Source of the DNA: Lentisphaeria bacterium
GTDB taxonomy: Bacteria > Verrucomicrobiota > Lentisphaeria > Victivallales > Victivallaceae
DNA length: 64,000 nucleotides
Direction: 5' to 3'
Assembly: GCA_017450705.1 (NCBI GenBank)
Contig: JAFSTC010000073.1
Coordinates: 1 to 64,000, forward strand
In this document: piece by piece, positions 1 through 7,245 of the stretch
Layout of the letters: each line of letters begins with the position of its first letter
Numbering within the stretch: position 1 is the stretch's first letter
Notes under the pieces: model-generated
Told to the model about the DNA's origin: nothing
Seen by the model: the letters and a program-made list of their open reading frames with translations, nothing else
The model's database searches: none
Position numbers and translations under genes: made by a program

Positions 1-1510
1 CGATCCCGAATTCTGCATCATCAACCACCCCGCGTGGGATGAAAAGGGCATTTACGGTCTGGACAAGGGCAAATACTACGCGCTGTATCCCCGCACGGAC
101 CGGAACACGACGAAGATCTGCGTCGGGAAACTCCCGCAGGGAATCGCCGTCAAGAGCTACTACGAAATGCCCGAATACGCCTGGCTGGAACTGGATTCCG
201 CCGACAGGGACAAAGAGTACGAGATCCGCGTCAAAGCCGACGGGAAATTCAAAAAGGTCCTCGTGAACGGAGAGGAAAAGGACTGCACTGCCGACTTCAC
301 GATCCGGAGCAGGATGCCGCTTGCGGCCTGTTTCTTCACGGGGAAGGAGGTCCCGCCCCGGGAGATCATCTTCGTCAACGCCGGCACCGGCCAGCGCGAA
401 GGCGGGATCCGCCGCCTGCCCGCCCCCCGGAAGATCATGGGCAAGGAGATGTATTCCATCGGCGCCGCCAAGAAAATGACGGTCAACATGCTGATGAAGG
501 TGCCCGCCGCGGATTCCGCCGTGGAGCTCTCGCTGATCAATCTGCAGAAGGTCTACGGTGACGGCTCGATCGTCGAGCTTTTCCTCAACGGGAAACTGAT
601 CAAGTCCTTCGACTGCGCCCGGTGGTCCGGCAAGGGCCGGAGAGATGAAAATCACAACATCTTCGACAACCGGATGCGGACGTGGCAAGTCCCCGTGGGA
701 AAATACGCCGGGAAATTCATCTTCGTCACCGTCGCCGTCGACTTCAAAAACGGCAGCAATGCCGATCAGCAGTTCGTCACCATGCCCCGTTTCGTCCGGC
801 AGCCTGCCCAGAAACTGCAGGAAAAGATCCTTTCCCTCGTCGACAGGAAAAGCTCCCGCCCCGCGGGAAAGCCCCTCGAAGAGATCAAGGTCCAGTGGAA
901 GAAGTCCGACGGCACGAAGCAGAAGGGACACATCTTCTCGTCATTCTTCGAGCTGGATCCCGCGAAGTGTTATTATCTTTCCGGCAAGTTCAGAAGTCTG
1001 GACGGCAAAAAATACCGTGTGAGCCTCGGCATGGTGCAGTATGACGCCAAAGGCCGGATCCACGGCGTGCACGTCAACACCGCGCCCGGAAGCTGCTCCA
1101 TGCTCTCCCACGTGGCGAAAAAGGGCGATAAATACCTGCTCGTCTTCGACGCCTCCAAATGGGGACCCAAGGGCATGGTGGCGATCAACGCGGCCAAAGA
1201 CGACTCCGACTTGCCCAACCGCGACCTGATCGGCCCCGTCACGGCGGTCAAGCTCATTGGCGGCGACTACCGGGTCGATCTGGCCTCTCCGCTCAAAAAG
1301 GAGATCCCCTCGGAAACCCTTGTCCGCCTGCACTGGCCCCGGGACACCTTCGAAAACGTCAAGGCCGTTTACGCGGGCACGGAGCCCGTGACGGCCGGCG
1401 GCACCATCGACGTTCTGCCCAAGGCAAAAAAGGCCACGCTGGTCATCGCCTCCACCGGCCCTGTCGCCTTCGAGGACATCAAAATACTGGCGTATCCGGC
1501 GCAGAAATGA
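1..1510 (+). CDS. Large beta-rich protein, C-terminal part (5' end outside window)
   Basis: The frame is open from base 2, so the gene starts upstream of the window and only its last 502 residues are visible. They read as alternating beta-type segments with many Lys, Gly and aromatic residues. The region around nucleotides 900-1180 (an FELDPAKCYYLSGKF-type stretch) resembles carbohydrate-binding or jelly-roll modules at the end of secreted glycoside hydrolases. I see no catalytic motif in the visible part and do not recognise a family. The next gene starts 37 bases downstream in the same direction with its own ribosome site, so the two are probably co-transcribed. An internal ATG at 167 is not the start, because the coding frame continues unbroken upstream of it. 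Confidence 0.75.
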   Translation, partial: DPEFCIINHPAWDEKGIYGLDKGKYYALYPRTDRNTTKICVGKLPQGIAVKSYYEMPEYAWLELDSADRDKEYEIRVKADGKFKKVLVNGEEKDCTADFTIRSRMPLAACFFTGKEVPPREIIFVNAGTGQREGGIRRLPAPRKIMGKEMYSIGAAKKMTVNMLMKVPAADSAVELSLINLQKVYGDGSIVELFLNGKLIKSFDCARWSGKGRRDENHNIFDNRMRTWQVPVGKYAGKFIFVTVAVDFKNGSNADQQFVTMPRFVRQPAQKLQEKILSLVDRKSSRPAGKPLEEIKVQWKKSDGTKQKGHIFSSFFELDPAKCYYLSGKFRSLDGKKYRVSLGMVQYDAKGRIHGVHVNTAPGSCSMLSHVAKKGDKYLLVFDASKWGPKGMVAINAAKDDSDLPNRDLIGPVTAVKLIGGDYRVDLASPLKKEIPSETLVRLHWPRDTFENVKAVYAGTEPVTAGGTIDVLPKAKKATLVIASTGPVAFEDIKILAYPAQK

Positions 1511-1547
1511 CCGCAGGATCGCCTGACAGGATAAGGAAGTGTTGTTC

Positions 1548-2840
1548 ATGAAGATCGCTTGGTTCAAAAAAATCATCTCCCCCGAGATCGGAGCCTACAT
1601 CGCCGGTTACAGCCTCAAGGACAAATCCGTCGCCAAACTGGACGACCTTTACATGACCGGTCTCTGCGCCGACGACGGAAAAAACAAAGTTCTGATCGTG
1701 AGTTTCGACCTCATCGGACTGGACGAGTTCTTCACCCGCGACATCCGCCGCGCCTGCGCGGAGATCCTCGGCATCGAGGAGTGCGCGGTGATGTTTTCCT
1801 GCACCCACACCCACACCGGGCCCGAGTGCCGGGCCCTGGCGAAAGCCCCTCAGCAGCTGAACAAGCCCTATCTCGAACAATTGAAGACGTGGATCCTCGA
1901 CGAAGTCCGCAATCTCAAGGATTTCCGCGAGTGCTCCGTCTTTTTCTACTCCTCGAAGTGCGACGAAAACCGCAGCCGCCGCTACGTCACGGCATGCAAT
2001 CACGCAAGCTTCACTCCCCACCGCCGGGAGGTCGTCCCCACCGTGTCGGAATACGCCGACAAGGAGCTGGGGCAGCTTTGCTTCATCGACAAGGAAACGG
2101 GGCTCCCCCTCTATCTTGTCGGCAACTACGCGGCCCATCCGCTGGCCGGACACGCCCCCGGTCTGGGCGGCCGCCGGATCTCCGCCGACTTCCCCGGCGC
2201 CTTCCGGCGCTACGTCACCTCCGAGACGGGCGCGGAAAGCATGTTCATCTCCGGCGCCGCCGGAGATCTCGTCCCCAAAGAGGATGAACTGGGAGCCGAC
2301 GCCATCGACAGAATGGGGAAAAATCTGGCCAAAGCCGCCATCGGCGGTCTGGTCGACTGCACCCGGAACCCCGCCCGCTTCCGCATGGACGACGCCAAAG
2401 TCGGCGCCGTCAGCAAGTTCGTCACCGTCCCCCTGCGCAAGCACAAGATCGGCACCATCCCGGCCTTCTACGACGGAAAAACCGCCATCGATCTCGAGAT
2501 CCAGGCCGTCTCCATCGGCGACGTGTGCTTCGTCGGCGTCCCCGGAGAACTCTGCTGCGAACTGGGACAGGAGATCAAGTGGCACAGCCCCTTCCGCCGC
2601 ACCTGGATCGCCTACGTTTCGACCGCCTACCTGAGCTACCTCGTCCCCGCCAATCTCATGGTGGCCGGAGGCTACGAGGGAGGCGCCCAGCGCTTCACCG
2701 CCCGCTGCGGTCTGATGCTGCTCAACACCGCCGCCGACGCCATGTTCGAACTCCGGGAAAAAATCTTTCCTCAGGAGGGCGGTGAAATCTACCCCGACTG
2801 CCTCCAGCCCCCCCTCGTGAACATCCCCGCCAACCGCTGA
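1548..2840 (+). CDS. Neutral/alkaline ceramidase-like hydrolase, N-terminal-domain-only form
   Basis: A 430-residue protein resembling the N-terminal catalytic domain of neutral/alkaline non-lysosomal ceramidases. The clearest mark is SCTHTHTGPE near residue 85, matching the metal-binding THTH(S/T)GP motif of that family, followed later by NYAAHPLAG. Family members that act on ceramide are usually about 650-750 residues with a C-terminal Ig-like domain, which is absent here. There is no signal peptide, so a cytoplasmic role is likely. The ATG at 1548 is chosen because AAGGAAG at 1533-1539 lies 8 bases upstream; a GTG at 1539 overlaps that site. The true substrate is unknown; amidase or esterase activity on a sugar derivative is as plausible as ceramide. 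Confidence 0.7.
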   Translation: MKIAWFKKIISPEIGAYIAGYSLKDKSVAKLDDLYMTGLCADDGKNKVLIVSFDLIGLDEFFTRDIRRACAEILGIEECAVMFSCTHTHTGPECRALAKAPQQLNKPYLEQLKTWILDEVRNLKDFRECSVFFYSSKCDENRSRRYVTACNHASFTPHRREVVPTVSEYADKELGQLCFIDKETGLPLYLVGNYAAHPLAGHAPGLGGRRISADFPGAFRRYVTSETGAESMFISGAAGDLVPKEDELGADAIDRMGKNLAKAAIGGLVDCTRNPARFRMDDAKVGAVSKFVTVPLRKHKIGTIPAFYDGKTAIDLEIQAVSIGDVCFVGVPGELCCELGQEIKWHSPFRRTWIAYVSTAYLSYLVPANLMVAGGYEGGAQRFTARCGLMLLNTAADAMFELREKIFPQEGGEIYPDCLQPPLVNIPANR

Positions 2841-2860
2841 CGCGGTTTCGGAGCGGTCGT

Positions 2861-2965
2861 CCGGGGGAAGGAAAAAACTTTTTTTCACGTGAAAAAAAGT
2901 TTTTCCCTTCCCCCGGGCCCCCATCCTTTTTCAAAAAAAGCGAGATATTTTGGGAGACGGACGAA
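2861..2965. repeat. Intergenic hairpin repeat element, copy 1
   Basis: Bases 2861-2916 form a 56-base inverted repeat centred on CACGTG (2886-2891); the 28-base arms differ at one position. A short TTTTTC/AAAAAAG stem follows, then the block GCGAGATATTTTGGGAGACGG. The same order of parts in the same orientation recurs at 4150-4260. The hairpin is followed by C-rich rather than T-rich sequence, so it is not a standard terminator, although it may stabilise the upstream 3' end. Two direct CGAAGCCGCC units (2962 and 2982) follow it. Confidence 0.8.
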
Positions 2966-3011
2966 GCCGCCCGCAGCTGTCCGAAGCCGCCTGTCCCGGA
3001 AATGGCCGTTC

Positions 3012-3039
3012 TTGACAAGAAGGGCGGATGTGGTATATT
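3012..3039 (+). promoter_or_regulatory. Sigma-70-type promoter for the zinc dehydrogenase
   Basis: TTGACA at 3012-3017, a 16-base spacer and TATATT at 3034-3039. The start codon lies about 50 bases past the expected transcription start. This placement argues against an upstream in-frame ATG at 3028, which lies inside the promoter. Confidence 0.7.
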
Positions 3040-3096
3040 ATCGGCGAGCCCCCGGCAGTCGGGCCGGGGAGGAAACGGTACAGGCGGAGGCGGCCC

Positions 3097-4128
3097 ATGA
3101 AAACGAAATCCCTTTTCGGCAAGAAATATCTCGACATCGAAACCCGTGAACTGGAGCTTTCCCCCGGACCCTGCGACGTGATCGTCAAGGTCCTCGCCTG
3201 CGGCGTGTGCGGCACCGATCTCAACTTTCTGCGCGACTACGACGAGGACTGTATGCCCCTCGGCCACGAGATCGCGGGCGAAGTGGTCCTGTGCGGCAGC
3301 GAAGTGAAGAACATTTCCCCCGGCATGACCGTCACCGTGGAGGACTGCTCCATGTGCGGCAACTGTCTCGACTGCAAGAGCGGCCGCCCCGAGTTCTGCC
3401 GGAACATGCACACCCTCAACGGCTTCCCTGGCATGGGCCAGTATGTCATGGTCGACGCCGGCAACCTCAATGTCTACACGGGACTCGACCCCGTCCACGC
3501 CTGTCTCACCGAACCCCTGGCCGTGGCCCTCGCGGCGGTCAGCAAAGCCGACATCCCTCTCGACGGCAGCGTCATGATCTTCGGCGCGGGTCCCATCGGA
3601 CTCCTCACCGCCGCCCTCGCCCGCAAACGCGGCGCGGGATTCGTCGGCATCTCCGCCCGCTCCGACGAAAGCCCCATGAATCAGGCCCGCCTCGCCCTCG
3701 CCGGGAAACTGGGCTGCGACCTCATCGTCGTCACGAAAAAACAGGACCTCGTCGGCGAAGTCCGGAAAAAATTTCCCAAAGGCGTGGACCGCGTCATCGT
3801 CACCAGTCCCCCCGCCAGCGCCGTGGACGCTTTCAAAATCATCCGCTTCGGCGGCGCGATCTCCCTGCTGGGCCTGAGCTTCAAAGACGACCACGTCATC
3901 CCTCTGGACGTCAATGCCGCCATCTTCAACAAGACCTCGATCAACACCGTCTTCGCCGAACCCGCCATCGGCTTCGCCGCCGCCACGAACCTCATCCGCA
4001 GCGGCGCCATCGACGCCTCGCTCTTCCAAACCCATACCTTCGGCTTTGACGACGCTCAAAAGATCCTCTCCGCCAACCTCTCCGGCTCCCTCCCCGTCAT
4101 CAAAAGCGTCTTCACCCCCTTTGCCTGA
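3097..4128 (+). CDS. Zinc-containing medium-chain alcohol/polyol dehydrogenase
   Basis: A 343-residue medium-chain dehydrogenase that should oxidise a sugar alcohol, sugar or amino-alcohol with NAD(P). Catalytic zinc ligands are likely in CGVCGTD (Cys35) and GHE (His57, Glu58). The structural zinc set is complete at Cys87, Cys90, Cys93 and Cys101. A dinucleotide-binding GAGPIG lies near residue 163. Length and motif order match threonine/sorbitol dehydrogenase-type enzymes; the substrate cannot be read from sequence. The ATG at 3097 has GGAGG 6 bases upstream. The gene has its own promoter and sits between two copies of the same hairpin repeat. No signal peptide, so cytoplasmic. Confidence 0.85.
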   Translation: MKTKSLFGKKYLDIETRELELSPGPCDVIVKVLACGVCGTDLNFLRDYDEDCMPLGHEIAGEVVLCGSEVKNISPGMTVTVEDCSMCGNCLDCKSGRPEFCRNMHTLNGFPGMGQYVMVDAGNLNVYTGLDPVHACLTEPLAVALAAVSKADIPLDGSVMIFGAGPIGLLTAALARKRGAGFVGISARSDESPMNQARLALAGKLGCDLIVVTKKQDLVGEVRKKFPKGVDRVIVTSPPASAVDAFKIIRFGGAISLLGLSFKDDHVIPLDVNAAIFNKTSINTVFAEPAIGFAAATNLIRSGAIDASLFQTHTFGFDDAQKILSANLSGSLPVIKSVFTPFA

Positions 4129-4149
4129 AAAGGGGCGGGTGTGAGGGAG

Positions 4150-4260
4150 TCGAGGGAGGGGGAAAACTTCTTTTCGCGTGAAAAGAAGTTTTCCCCCTCC
4201 CCCGAGCCCCCCTTCCCTTTTCAAGAAAAGCGAGGTGTTTTGGGGGGACAGGCGAGACCG
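4150..4260. repeat. Intergenic hairpin repeat element, copy 2
   Basis: Bases 4150-4205 are an inverted repeat with a GCGT centre and long arms carrying one internal mismatch. It is followed by the palindrome CTTTTCAAGAAAAG and by GCGAGGTGTTTTGGGGGGAC. This matches copy 1 at 2861 in architecture and orientation, while the arm bases have changed in step so that the stem is kept. Paired changes of this kind suggest selection for the hairpin. The stop codon of the minus-strand GH127 gene lies inside this element. Confidence 0.8.
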
Positions 4261-6167
4261 CCGGGGCCGTCCGTGATTGTCCGTGTTCGTCCGTGTTCAC
4301 ACCCTGCCGCTGACGGAGGCGGTTCCTTTTCGTAACGGACCCGGTTCCAGACGCACATGCTGGTCCGCCCCCGGTTCTGCCACAGGGCGTAGGGGATCGC
4401 GGTGAAACGCGTCTCCTCGTACCGGGGCGCGCCGACGGCGTAGAGGCCGCTCCCCGAAAAGATCTCCCGCAGGGCCGTTCCCCGGAGGGCGGGCGTCCCG
4501 GCGGGGAGCCCCGGCGCGGCTCCGACCGTCACGGGACGGTCCGCGCAAAGGACGAGTTCCCGCACGGGGCAGGTCTGATCTATTTCTTCCAGCGCGTACA
4601 CCACGGGGCCCCGGCGCAGGGCGGCGCGCCCCAGATTGCCGGTCACCCGCGGATCGCTGTGGAGGAAGTCCGCAGGCATGTCCAGATCCAGCTCCACGGC
4701 TTCCCCCGCCTGCCAGTTTTTCGTTATGACGGGCTCCGTGTACGCTTTTCCCCCGGCGGCGAGACGCCACGCGCGGCACCAGCCGGGAATGCGCAGACGC
4801 AAGGTGAAAGCGCCGGCAGTTTCCACGACGATCCGCACCTTGCCCGAATAGGGGTAATCGCCCTCGATTTTGAGTTTGACGGTCCTGTCGGCAAGTTTCA
4901 GTTCCGCCGTGTTGGCCGCGGGGATGTTGACGGCGATCTCGCCGTCGCCGAGGGAGTAGATGAAGCGGCCCATCTGAGGCAGAAAACGGCAGAAGCTGGT
5001 GGGACAGCAGGAACAGCTGAACCACTTCTGACGCACGGGGGAACCGCTGTTGTAGCAGACGAGATTTTCGTCCACTTCGAGGTAGTTGGTGTAGAAGAAA
5101 TCGTCCCCGGCCAGACTGATGCCCGAGAGCACGCCGTTGTAGAGCGCGGTCTCCAGCACGTCCATGTACAGGGTCTTCCCGGTCATGTCGAAGAGCCGCG
5201 AGGCCAGCTGGCAGAGGCCCATGGCGGCGCAGCTTTCGGCGTACATGAGACTGCCGTTGGCCAGATCGTAGCCGCGGGTGAAACGCTCGCCCTGGAAACT
5301 GGATCCGATGCCTCCCGTGACGTACATTTTCCGGGAACAGATGCTGTCGAAGAGTTTTTCGCAGACGTTCAAAAGGCCGGCGTCGTCCGTCTCGCGGGCG
5401 AGATCGGCCATGCCTGTGTAAAGATAGACCGCCCGCACGGCGTGGCCGCAGGCTTCGGTCATTTCCCGGACGGGCCTGTCGGCCTGCACATTGACGAGGA
5501 AGGGCTCGGTAATGCCCTCCTCCGCTTCGAAGACGTTGGGAAGACTCCCCCGGTCGTCGATGAAATAAGCCGCCTGATCGAGATAGCGGCGGTTTCCCGT
5601 GGCCCGGTAAAGTTTGACGAGGGCCAGTTCGATCTCCTCGTGTCCGGGCCAGCCCCGACGCTGATTTTTTCCCCGTCCGAAGGTGTCGCAGATGAGGTCG
5701 GCGTACCGGCATACGGCGTCGAAAAACGCCTTGCCGCCGGGGAGATCCCGCCCCGCGACGGCGGCCTCCATCAGGTGCCCCGCGCAGTAAAGTTCGTGCT
5801 GGGTGCTGAGGGTCTTCCACCGTTCTCCCGGCTTGACGGCGGTGAAATAGCTGTTGAGATAACCGTCGGGGCATTGACAGGAGACGATCTTCTTCGTCCA
5901 TGCCTCGAAGAGCGCGGCGAGTTTTTCGTCGGGCCGGAGCCGGAGGGCATAGGCGATCCCCTCCAGAATCTTCGCCACATCGGAATCCCAGTAGATGTGC
6001 CGCTCCCCGTGGTAATGATCGAGATCGAAGGCGGCGATCCTCCCGGTCTCCACGGCCCGGGCCGCGGAAGAGGGGATGGTTTTTTCGATACAGCTTGCGA
6101 TGCGTCCGGCGAGGACGGGATCGGCCGGTCTCACATCGGAAAAGGCCGGACTCTCATACATGTTCAT
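4221..6167 (-). CDS. GH127-family enzyme (beta-L-arabinofuranosidase-like, DUF1680)
   Basis: A 648-residue protein with the landmarks of GH127: QCPDGYLNSYF near residue 97, an AESCAAMG block near 310 carrying a conserved Glu, and CSCCP near 381, matching the cysteine cluster that holds zinc and the catalytic Cys in this family. It should release terminal beta-L-arabinofuranose or a related sugar; the substrate is inferred. No signal peptide is seen, so it probably acts on imported oligosaccharides. The canonical family ending (ALWQNRG..CVWNRV) is followed by about 35 extra residues encoded by the 10-base tandem units and the hairpin repeat, where the stop lies. The start is the first ATG, with GGGAG 8 bases upstream. 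It is divergent from an AraC regulator, its likely controller. Confidence 0.88.
   Translation of the reverse strand: MNMYESPAFSDVRPADPVLAGRIASCIEKTIPSSAARAVETGRIAAFDLDHYHGERHIYWDSDVAKILEGIAYALRLRPDEKLAALFEAWTKKIVSCQCPDGYLNSYFTAVKPGERWKTLSTQHELYCAGHLMEAAVAGRDLPGGKAFFDAVCRYADLICDTFGRGKNQRRGWPGHEEIELALVKLYRATGNRRYLDQAAYFIDDRGSLPNVFEAEEGITEPFLVNVQADRPVREMTEACGHAVRAVYLYTGMADLARETDDAGLLNVCEKLFDSICSRKMYVTGGIGSSFQGERFTRGYDLANGSLMYAESCAAMGLCQLASRLFDMTGKTLYMDVLETALYNGVLSGISLAGDDFFYTNYLEVDENLVCYNSGSPVRQKWFSCSCCPTSFCRFLPQMGRFIYSLGDGEIAVNIPAANTAELKLADRTVKLKIEGDYPYSGKVRIVVETAGAFTLRLRIPGWCRAWRLAAGGKAYTEPVITKNWQAGEAVELDLDMPADFLHSDPRVTGNLGRAALRRGPVVYALEEIDQTCPVRELVLCADRPVTVGAAPGLPAGTPALRGTALREIFSGSGLYAVGAPRYEETRFTAIPYALWQNRGRTSMCVWNRVRYEKEPPPSAAGCEHGRTRTITDGPGGLACPPKTPRFS
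4270..4299. repeat. Three tandem 10-base units
   Basis: TCCGTGATTG (4270), TCCGTGTTCG (4280) and TCCGTGTTCA (4290) are head-to-tail copies of one 10-base unit. They overlap the 3' end of the minus-strand GH127 gene and encode part of its unusual tail. Three units without unique spacers are not a CRISPR array. Confidence 0.85.
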
Positions 6168-6212
6168 GACGGGATCTCCCGAAAAAAGGCAAAATCAAAA
6201 TGTTCCACCCTT

Positions 6213-6240
6213 AATATAGCCCGCGAAACGGATTTGTAAA
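6213..6240 (-). promoter_or_regulatory. Promoter of the GH127 gene
   Basis: On the minus strand: TTTACA (6240-6235), a 16-base spacer and TATATT (6218-6213) followed by A. Its -35 shares bases with the -35 of the divergent AraC promoter in the near-palindrome ATTTGTAAAT. Confidence 0.7.
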
Positions 6241-6262
6241 TCTCCGGGGCAATGACTATATT
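6234..6262 (+). promoter_or_regulatory. Promoter of the AraC regulator at 6286
   Basis: TTGTAA at 6234-6239, a 17-base spacer and TATATT at 6257-6262 followed by AA. The -35 hexamer overlaps that of the divergent GH127 promoter, so polymerase binding at the two should be mutually exclusive. Confidence 0.65.
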
Positions 6263-6285
6263 AAACAAAAAGGAGACAAAAGCGC

Positions 6286-7062
6286 ATGTCGGTCAAGGCA
6301 CTGTTCGCAGGCAAGTTCATCTGCGCGGGGAACGGACGTCACGTGACGCGGGTCATCAAGAGCGACGAACTCATCGTCGTCCTGCAGGGAGAACTCGAGA
6401 TGTTCGAGGAGGACCGGCAATTCCGCGTCCGGCCGGGGGAGTGGCTCCTCCTGAAGCGGGGGCGGCGGCACGGCGGCCTTGCGCCCTACCCCGGCAACCT
6501 CTCCTTCTTCTGGTTCCACTTCATGGACGACGGCTCCGTCATGGAGACGCTGCCCCGGCACGGCGTCCTGCGGGAGCCCGAAGACTTCTCGACCTACGCC
6601 CAGTCCTTCCTCACGGAGCAGAGCCGTCTGGAACCCGACAGGGACATCCTGGACTTGCTTCTGGCCCTGATGATCCAGGAGATGCGCCGCCCCTCCCCGA
6701 CGCGTCGGGATCAGGCACTGGCGACGCCGCTGGCCGTGGCGGCGCAGAAATTCATCGGCACGCACTTCTTCGAGGACCTCACGCTGGAGAGCATCAGCGG
6801 TCATCTGCACTGCAACGCCCAGTATTTGAGCCGGCTCTACCGCAAGGCATTCGGAGAGACGCTGATCGAGGCGCTGAACAAGATGCGCATCTCCCGGGCC
6901 AAGTGGTATCTGGCCACAGGCAGTCTCTCCATCAAGGAGGTCGCCCGCTGCTGCGGCTTCAACGACATGGCCTATTTCCGGAGACAGTTCCGCCGCTACT
7001 GCAGCATGACCCCCGGCGCGTACCGCCGCCAGCGGCTCCCGGGCACGTGGAACACCCAGTAG
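6286..7062 (+). CDS. AraC-family transcriptional regulator
   Basis: A 258-residue regulator with a cupin-like sensor domain (about residues 10-110, with RVRPGEWLLLKRG and HGG typical of the sugar-binding pocket) and two helix-turn-helix units (about 160-258: LTLESISGHLHCNAQYLSRLYRKAFG, here in part, and IKEVARCCGFNDMAYFRRQFRR in part). These should bind DNA near the divergent promoters at 6213-6262 and respond to a sugar. AGGAG lies 10 bases before the ATG. The gene faces away from the GH127 gene and precedes the DUF4838 locus, so it probably controls one or both. A weak terminator-like hairpin and a fresh promoter separate it from the next gene. Confidence 0.9.
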   Translation: MSVKALFAGKFICAGNGRHVTRVIKSDELIVVLQGELEMFEEDRQFRVRPGEWLLLKRGRRHGGLAPYPGNLSFFWFHFMDDGSVMETLPRHGVLREPEDFSTYAQSFLTEQSRLEPDRDILDLLLALMIQEMRRPSPTRRDQALATPLAVAAQKFIGTHFFEDLTLESISGHLHCNAQYLSRLYRKAFGETLIEALNKMRISRAKWYLATGSLSIKEVARCCGFNDMAYFRRQFRRYCSMTPGAYRRQRLPGTWNTQ

Positions 7063-7077
7063 ACCGCCCTCCCGCCC

Positions 7078-7110
7078 CCCCCCGGAACGCCGGAGACCGG
7101 GGGGATGTAC
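7078..7110 (+). terminator. Weak terminator-like hairpin after the AraC gene
   Basis: CCCCCCGG (7078-7085) pairs with CCGGGGGG (7097-7104) across an 11-base loop. The T-run (GTTTTTG at 7111-7117) is offset by several bases, so termination efficiency is doubtful. Confidence 0.4.
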
Positions 7111-7154
7111 GTTTTTGTCTCCTTCTTGTGCAACATCGTCACCTGCGCCGGGTA

Positions 7155-7183
7155 TTCCCAAACACCGGGTCCCGTGGTATATT
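7155..7183 (+). promoter_or_regulatory. Promoter of the DUF4838 operon
   Basis: A good -10, TATATT at 7178-7183 followed by A, lies 17 bases after a poor -35 (TTCCCA at 7155). A weak -35 fits control by an activator such as the neighbouring AraC protein. Confidence 0.5.
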
Positions 7184-7193
7184 AAGCCATAGA

Positions 7194-7217
7194 TCGCCGG
7201 GGATGAGCCCCGGGCGA
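7194..7217 (+). promoter_or_regulatory. 5' untranslated stem-loop before the DUF4838 gene
   Basis: A 9-base-pair stem with one bulged G closes a 5-base ATGAG loop, almost at the predicted transcription start. Such 5' hairpins can protect mRNA from decay; here that role is an inference. Confidence 0.45.
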
Positions 7218-7245
7218 CGGATCCGAAAATACGGGGGATTGGTCC

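Noticed and set aside
2861-2916. Ordinary intrinsic terminator after the ceramidase-like gene
   Set aside because: The hairpin is too long and is followed by C-rich sequence, and its recurrence with flanking blocks at 4150 marks it as a repeat element. A secondary role in 3'-end formation is still possible.
1479-2924. Long minus-strand open frame opposite the ceramidase-like gene, and many like it opposite other genes (for example 2722-4224, 21564-24359, 40286-43705)
   Set aside because: They mirror real genes in a G+C-rich genome, are rich in Gly/Asp/Val or Arg/Pro without domain motifs, and lack ribosome sites. The plus-strand proteins have clear families.
2861-4260. Insertion sequence or composite transposon around the dehydrogenase
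   Set aside because: No transposase, the two elements are in direct orientation, and no target-site duplication could be found. They are treated as dispersed repeats.
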